Of a stretch of DNA of 7,422 nucleotides, positions 5,834-7,422 are shown piece after piece. The translations under genes were made by a program, and so were the position numbers. Below the pieces are notes generated by a model, which worked only from the letters and a program-made list of their open reading frames with translations, did not search any database and was not told where the DNA came from. Source of the DNA: Treponema sp. (GTDB taxonomy: Bacteria > Spirochaetota > Spirochaetia > Treponematales > Breznakiellaceae); the NCBI GenBank assembly GCA_031266635.1, contig JAISAN010000084.1:1-7422 (forward strand). Direction: 5' to 3'. Numbering within the stretch: the stretch's first letter is position 1; every line of letters begins with the position of its first letter.

Positions 5834-7224
5834 GCAATCTCATGGAACAGCAGCGCTTTACCTGCGCGCTGGCGGCCCAGCAGACGGTTTTGGCCATCCC
5901 CCGGGGGATACCGATCATCCATGCGGGAGCAGGCTGTTCAACCAAGGCGTTTAATTTCGCCTCCCATAGTTCCGGCTTTCAGGGCGGCGGTTATGCGGGG
6001 GCCAACGACGTTTCCTGCACCAACGCCGCGGAAGCGGAAGTGGTTTTTGGCGGGGAGAAAAAACTGGACCGCCTTGTGGACGGGGCCCTCAAGGTAATTG
6101 ACGGAGACCTCTACGTGATCCTGACTGGATGCACCTCGGACATTGTGGGCGACGATTCGTTAAGTGTCGCCCTGCGTTACGCCGCCGAGGGGCGCCCGGT
6201 GGTGGGAGTGGAGACCGCGGGTTTTAAGGGGAGCAACTACCAGGGTCACGAATTTGTGCTGGGGGCGATTATCGACCAGTTTATTGGGGACGTACAGCCG
6301 AAAGTGAGGAAGGGGCTGGTGAATGTTTTTTCCGTCGTACCTTACCAGGACCCCTTCTGGCGTTTTGATCTGGAGACGATCAAGGCTCTGCTCAACCTGC
6401 TGGGATTTGAGGTCAACATCCTCTTTGGCAGCCGTTCACGGGGGGTTAGGGAATGGAAAGATATTCCCAACGCCCAGTTCAACCTGCTCCTTTCCCCCTG
6501 GGTGGGCCTGAGCGCGGTGGAACACCTCAAAGAAAAATACGGCACTCCCTTCCTGCATTACCCGGTCCTGCCCGTGGGGGCACTGGAAACCAGCCGCTTT
6601 CTGCGGGCGGTGGGGGAATATGGCGGAATCCCGAAGGAGGAAGTGGAAGCCATTATCCGGGTGGAAGAAGACCGGTACTACGAATATTTTTCCGCCGCTG
6701 TGGATCCTTTGACCGAATTTATCGACCTTTTGCCGGCGGATTTTTTCCTGGTCGCCGACAGCGCCTATGCTTTGGGCCTGAGCGGTTTTCTGGTCAGGGA
6801 AATGGGCTATGAGCCGCAGGGGGTGTATATCATTGACGATCCGGCGGAGAGCGGGCAAAACCGGGTCGCGTCCGCCTTCAGGGAACTGCTGCCGGATTAC
6901 GGCGACCGGTTGGTTTTTGAACCCAACGGCGGCATTGTTCAGGATGACATCAAGCGCAAACTGAACCCCCGCAACAAGGCATGGCTTTTCGGTTCCACCT
7001 GGGAACGTTTCCTCGCCGAGGATACGGACAATCTTTCCGTTTACGTGAGCGTGCCGATCAACTCGAACATCATCATCACGCGGGGCTTTACCGGATATGA
7101 CGGAGGGCTGCGGCTGGTGGAAGAATTGTTCAACCGGGTCTTTCAGGGCCGGGCCATTGCCGGAAACGTCAGAGGTTTTCAGACGCCGCCGCGGGAACCG
7201 GAACAAAAACGCCAGGAGGCATAA
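5830..7224 (+). CDS. NifK-like beta subunit of a group IV nitrogenase-like reductase (possibly MarK)
   Basis: This 464-residue protein is the NifK-family partner of the preceding subunit. Three P-cluster-type cysteines are visible: Cys12 (RFTCALA), Cys36 (HAGAGCSTKAFNF) and Cys101 (TGCTSDIVGDD), matching NifK 70, 95 and 153 with similar spacing (24 and 65 residues). The block VVFGGEKKL (71-79) is also typical of the family. The N-terminus starts almost directly at the first cysteine, so the roughly 50-residue leader of Mo-nitrogenase NifK is absent; this shorter form is normal for group IV, V-Fe and Fe-only relatives. A further cysteine, Cys63 (DVSCTN), lies between the second and third ligands. 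Because all three cysteines are kept, the D/K complex should carry a P-cluster-like centre, unlike NifEN, whose N subunit has lost ligands. The ribosome site AAGGAG (5814-5819) lies inside the upstream gene. Ends with a charged Pro/Glu/Gln/Arg-rich tail. Confidence 0.88.
   Translation: MSNLMEQQRFTCALAAQQTVLAIPRGIPIIHAGAGCSTKAFNFASHSSGFQGGGYAGANDVSCTNAAEAEVVFGGEKKLDRLVDGALKVIDGDLYVILTGCTSDIVGDDSLSVALRYAAEGRPVVGVETAGFKGSNYQGHEFVLGAIIDQFIGDVQPKVRKGLVNVFSVVPYQDPFWRFDLETIKALLNLLGFEVNILFGSRSRGVREWKDIPNAQFNLLLSPWVGLSAVEHLKEKYGTPFLHYPVLPVGALETSRFLRAVGEYGGIPKEEVEAIIRVEEDRYYEYFSAAVDPLTEFIDLLPADFFLVADSAYALGLSGFLVREMGYEPQGVYIIDDPAESGQNRVASAFRELLPDYGDRLVFEPNGGIVQDDIKRKLNPRNKAWLFGSTWERFLAEDTDNLSVYVSVPINSNIIITRGFTGYDGGLRLVEELFNRVFQGRAIAGNVRGFQTPPREPEQKRQEA
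7214..7219 (+). promoter_or_regulatory. Ribosome-binding site for the NifX-like gene
   Basis: AGGAGG sits within the last codons of the beta-subunit gene, six bases before ATG 7226. The start is one base after the upstream stop codon, so coupled translation is likely. Confidence 0.75.
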
Positions 7225-7225
7225 T

Positions 7226-7422
7226 ATGTCCTATAAAATCGCCCTCACATCCTCAAACGGTTCGGATATCGATTTGCATTTTGGCCATACCCGGCAGTTT
7301 ACCATCCTTCAGGTGGAGGAAGATTCCGGGGCCTGGGAATTCCTGGAACAAAGAATCCTGCGGCCCGAAGCATCTCCGGCCTGCCCTGATGCGGGTCCCT
7401 CCTGCGGGGGCTGCGGTTCCGG
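7226..7422 (+). CDS. NifX/NifB-C-terminal-domain-like cofactor-binding protein, 3'-truncated
   Basis: The first 65 residues of a small protein of the dinitrogenase iron-molybdenum cofactor-binding superfamily, seen also in NifX, NafY and the C-terminus of NifB. The start MSYKIALTSSNG and the DLHFGHTRQFTIL segment (residues 16-28) are the hallmark strand-loop-strand of the family; the HFGH histidines are the probable metal-cluster contacts. Downstream is a cysteine-rich patch, C53, C60 and C63 in the order PACPDAGPSCGGCG, which may bind metal. In such operons the protein is expected to shuttle or insert an Fe-S-based cofactor into D/K. The remainder lies beyond the window, so fusion to a radical-SAM or other domain cannot be excluded. 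Its position directly after K, and the absence of nifE, nifN and nifB in this window, suggest that cofactor assembly is either encoded downstream or borrowed from elsewhere. Confidence 0.8.
   Translation, partial: MSYKIALTSSNGSDIDLHFGHTRQFTILQVEEDSGAWEFLEQRILRPEASPACPDAGPSCGGCGS

Noticed and set aside
3494..7224. A conventional N2-fixing nifHDK operon
   Set aside because: D lacks the Gln191, His195, Arg359-region and His442 equivalents, and the neighbours are cysK and a NitT/TauT importer, with no nifE/N/B visible.
3494..7224. Light-independent protochlorophyllide or chlorophyllide reductase (BchLNB/BchXYZ), or the F430 enzyme CfbCD
   Set aside because: The Fe protein is far closer to NifH, D has a FeMo-cofactor-type cysteine, and no tetrapyrrole genes are present. 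CfbCD would have a single homodimeric D-type subunit.

Overview
The window holds seven genes, all on the + strand and tightly packed. In order they are: the 3' part of a cysteine synthase (cysK); a complete NitT/TauT-type ABC importer (ATPase, lipoprotein binding protein, permease); a nitrogenase-like triplet (a NifH-type Fe protein followed by NifD-like and NifK-like subunits); and the first 65 codons of a NifX/NifB-C-terminal-type cofactor-binding protein cut off by the window end. The longest gap between genes is 47 bases, and every complete gene has a good Shine-Dalgarno sequence. The + strand is almost fully coding and I see no RNA genes, mobile elements or CRISPR.

The main point is that the HDK triplet is not an ordinary nitrogenase. 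The Fe protein looks almost canonical: P-loop, both cluster cysteines, switch regions and the ADP-ribosylatable Arg are all present. The D and K subunits keep a full set of six P-cluster-type cysteines (three each), and D keeps a cysteine (C255) where NifD has its FeMo-cofactor ligand. However, by hand alignment, the D residues that correspond to the N2-reduction residues Gln191 and His195 of Azotobacter NifD are Trp181 and Phe185. The homocitrate-region Arg359 and the cofactor ligand His442 are also replaced. This fits a group IV nitrogenase-like enzyme that reduces something other than N2.

The neighbours suggest sulfur metabolism. A cysteine synthase and an importer of the family that brings in sulfonates, taurine or nitrate lie directly upstream, with spacing that fits one transcription unit. 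The best-known relative with this logic is the methylthio-alkane reductase (MarHDK) of Rhodospirillum rubrum, which breaks C-S bonds of small organosulfur compounds for sulfur scavenging. My working model is: importer takes up a small organic (probably sulfur-containing) compound, HDK reduces it, and cysteine synthase assimilates released reduced sulfur, with the NifX-like protein handling the metal cofactor. The substrate is inference, and this could equally be a related but uncharacterised group IV clade.

Organism: a bacterium, probably anaerobic, because of the oxygen-sensitive nitrogenase-type clusters. Base composition is moderately GC-rich by eye. The lipoprotein signal and strong AGGAGG-type ribosome sites fit many phyla (spirochaetes, Firmicutes, deltaproteobacteria-like lineages); the sequence alone does not let me choose among them.
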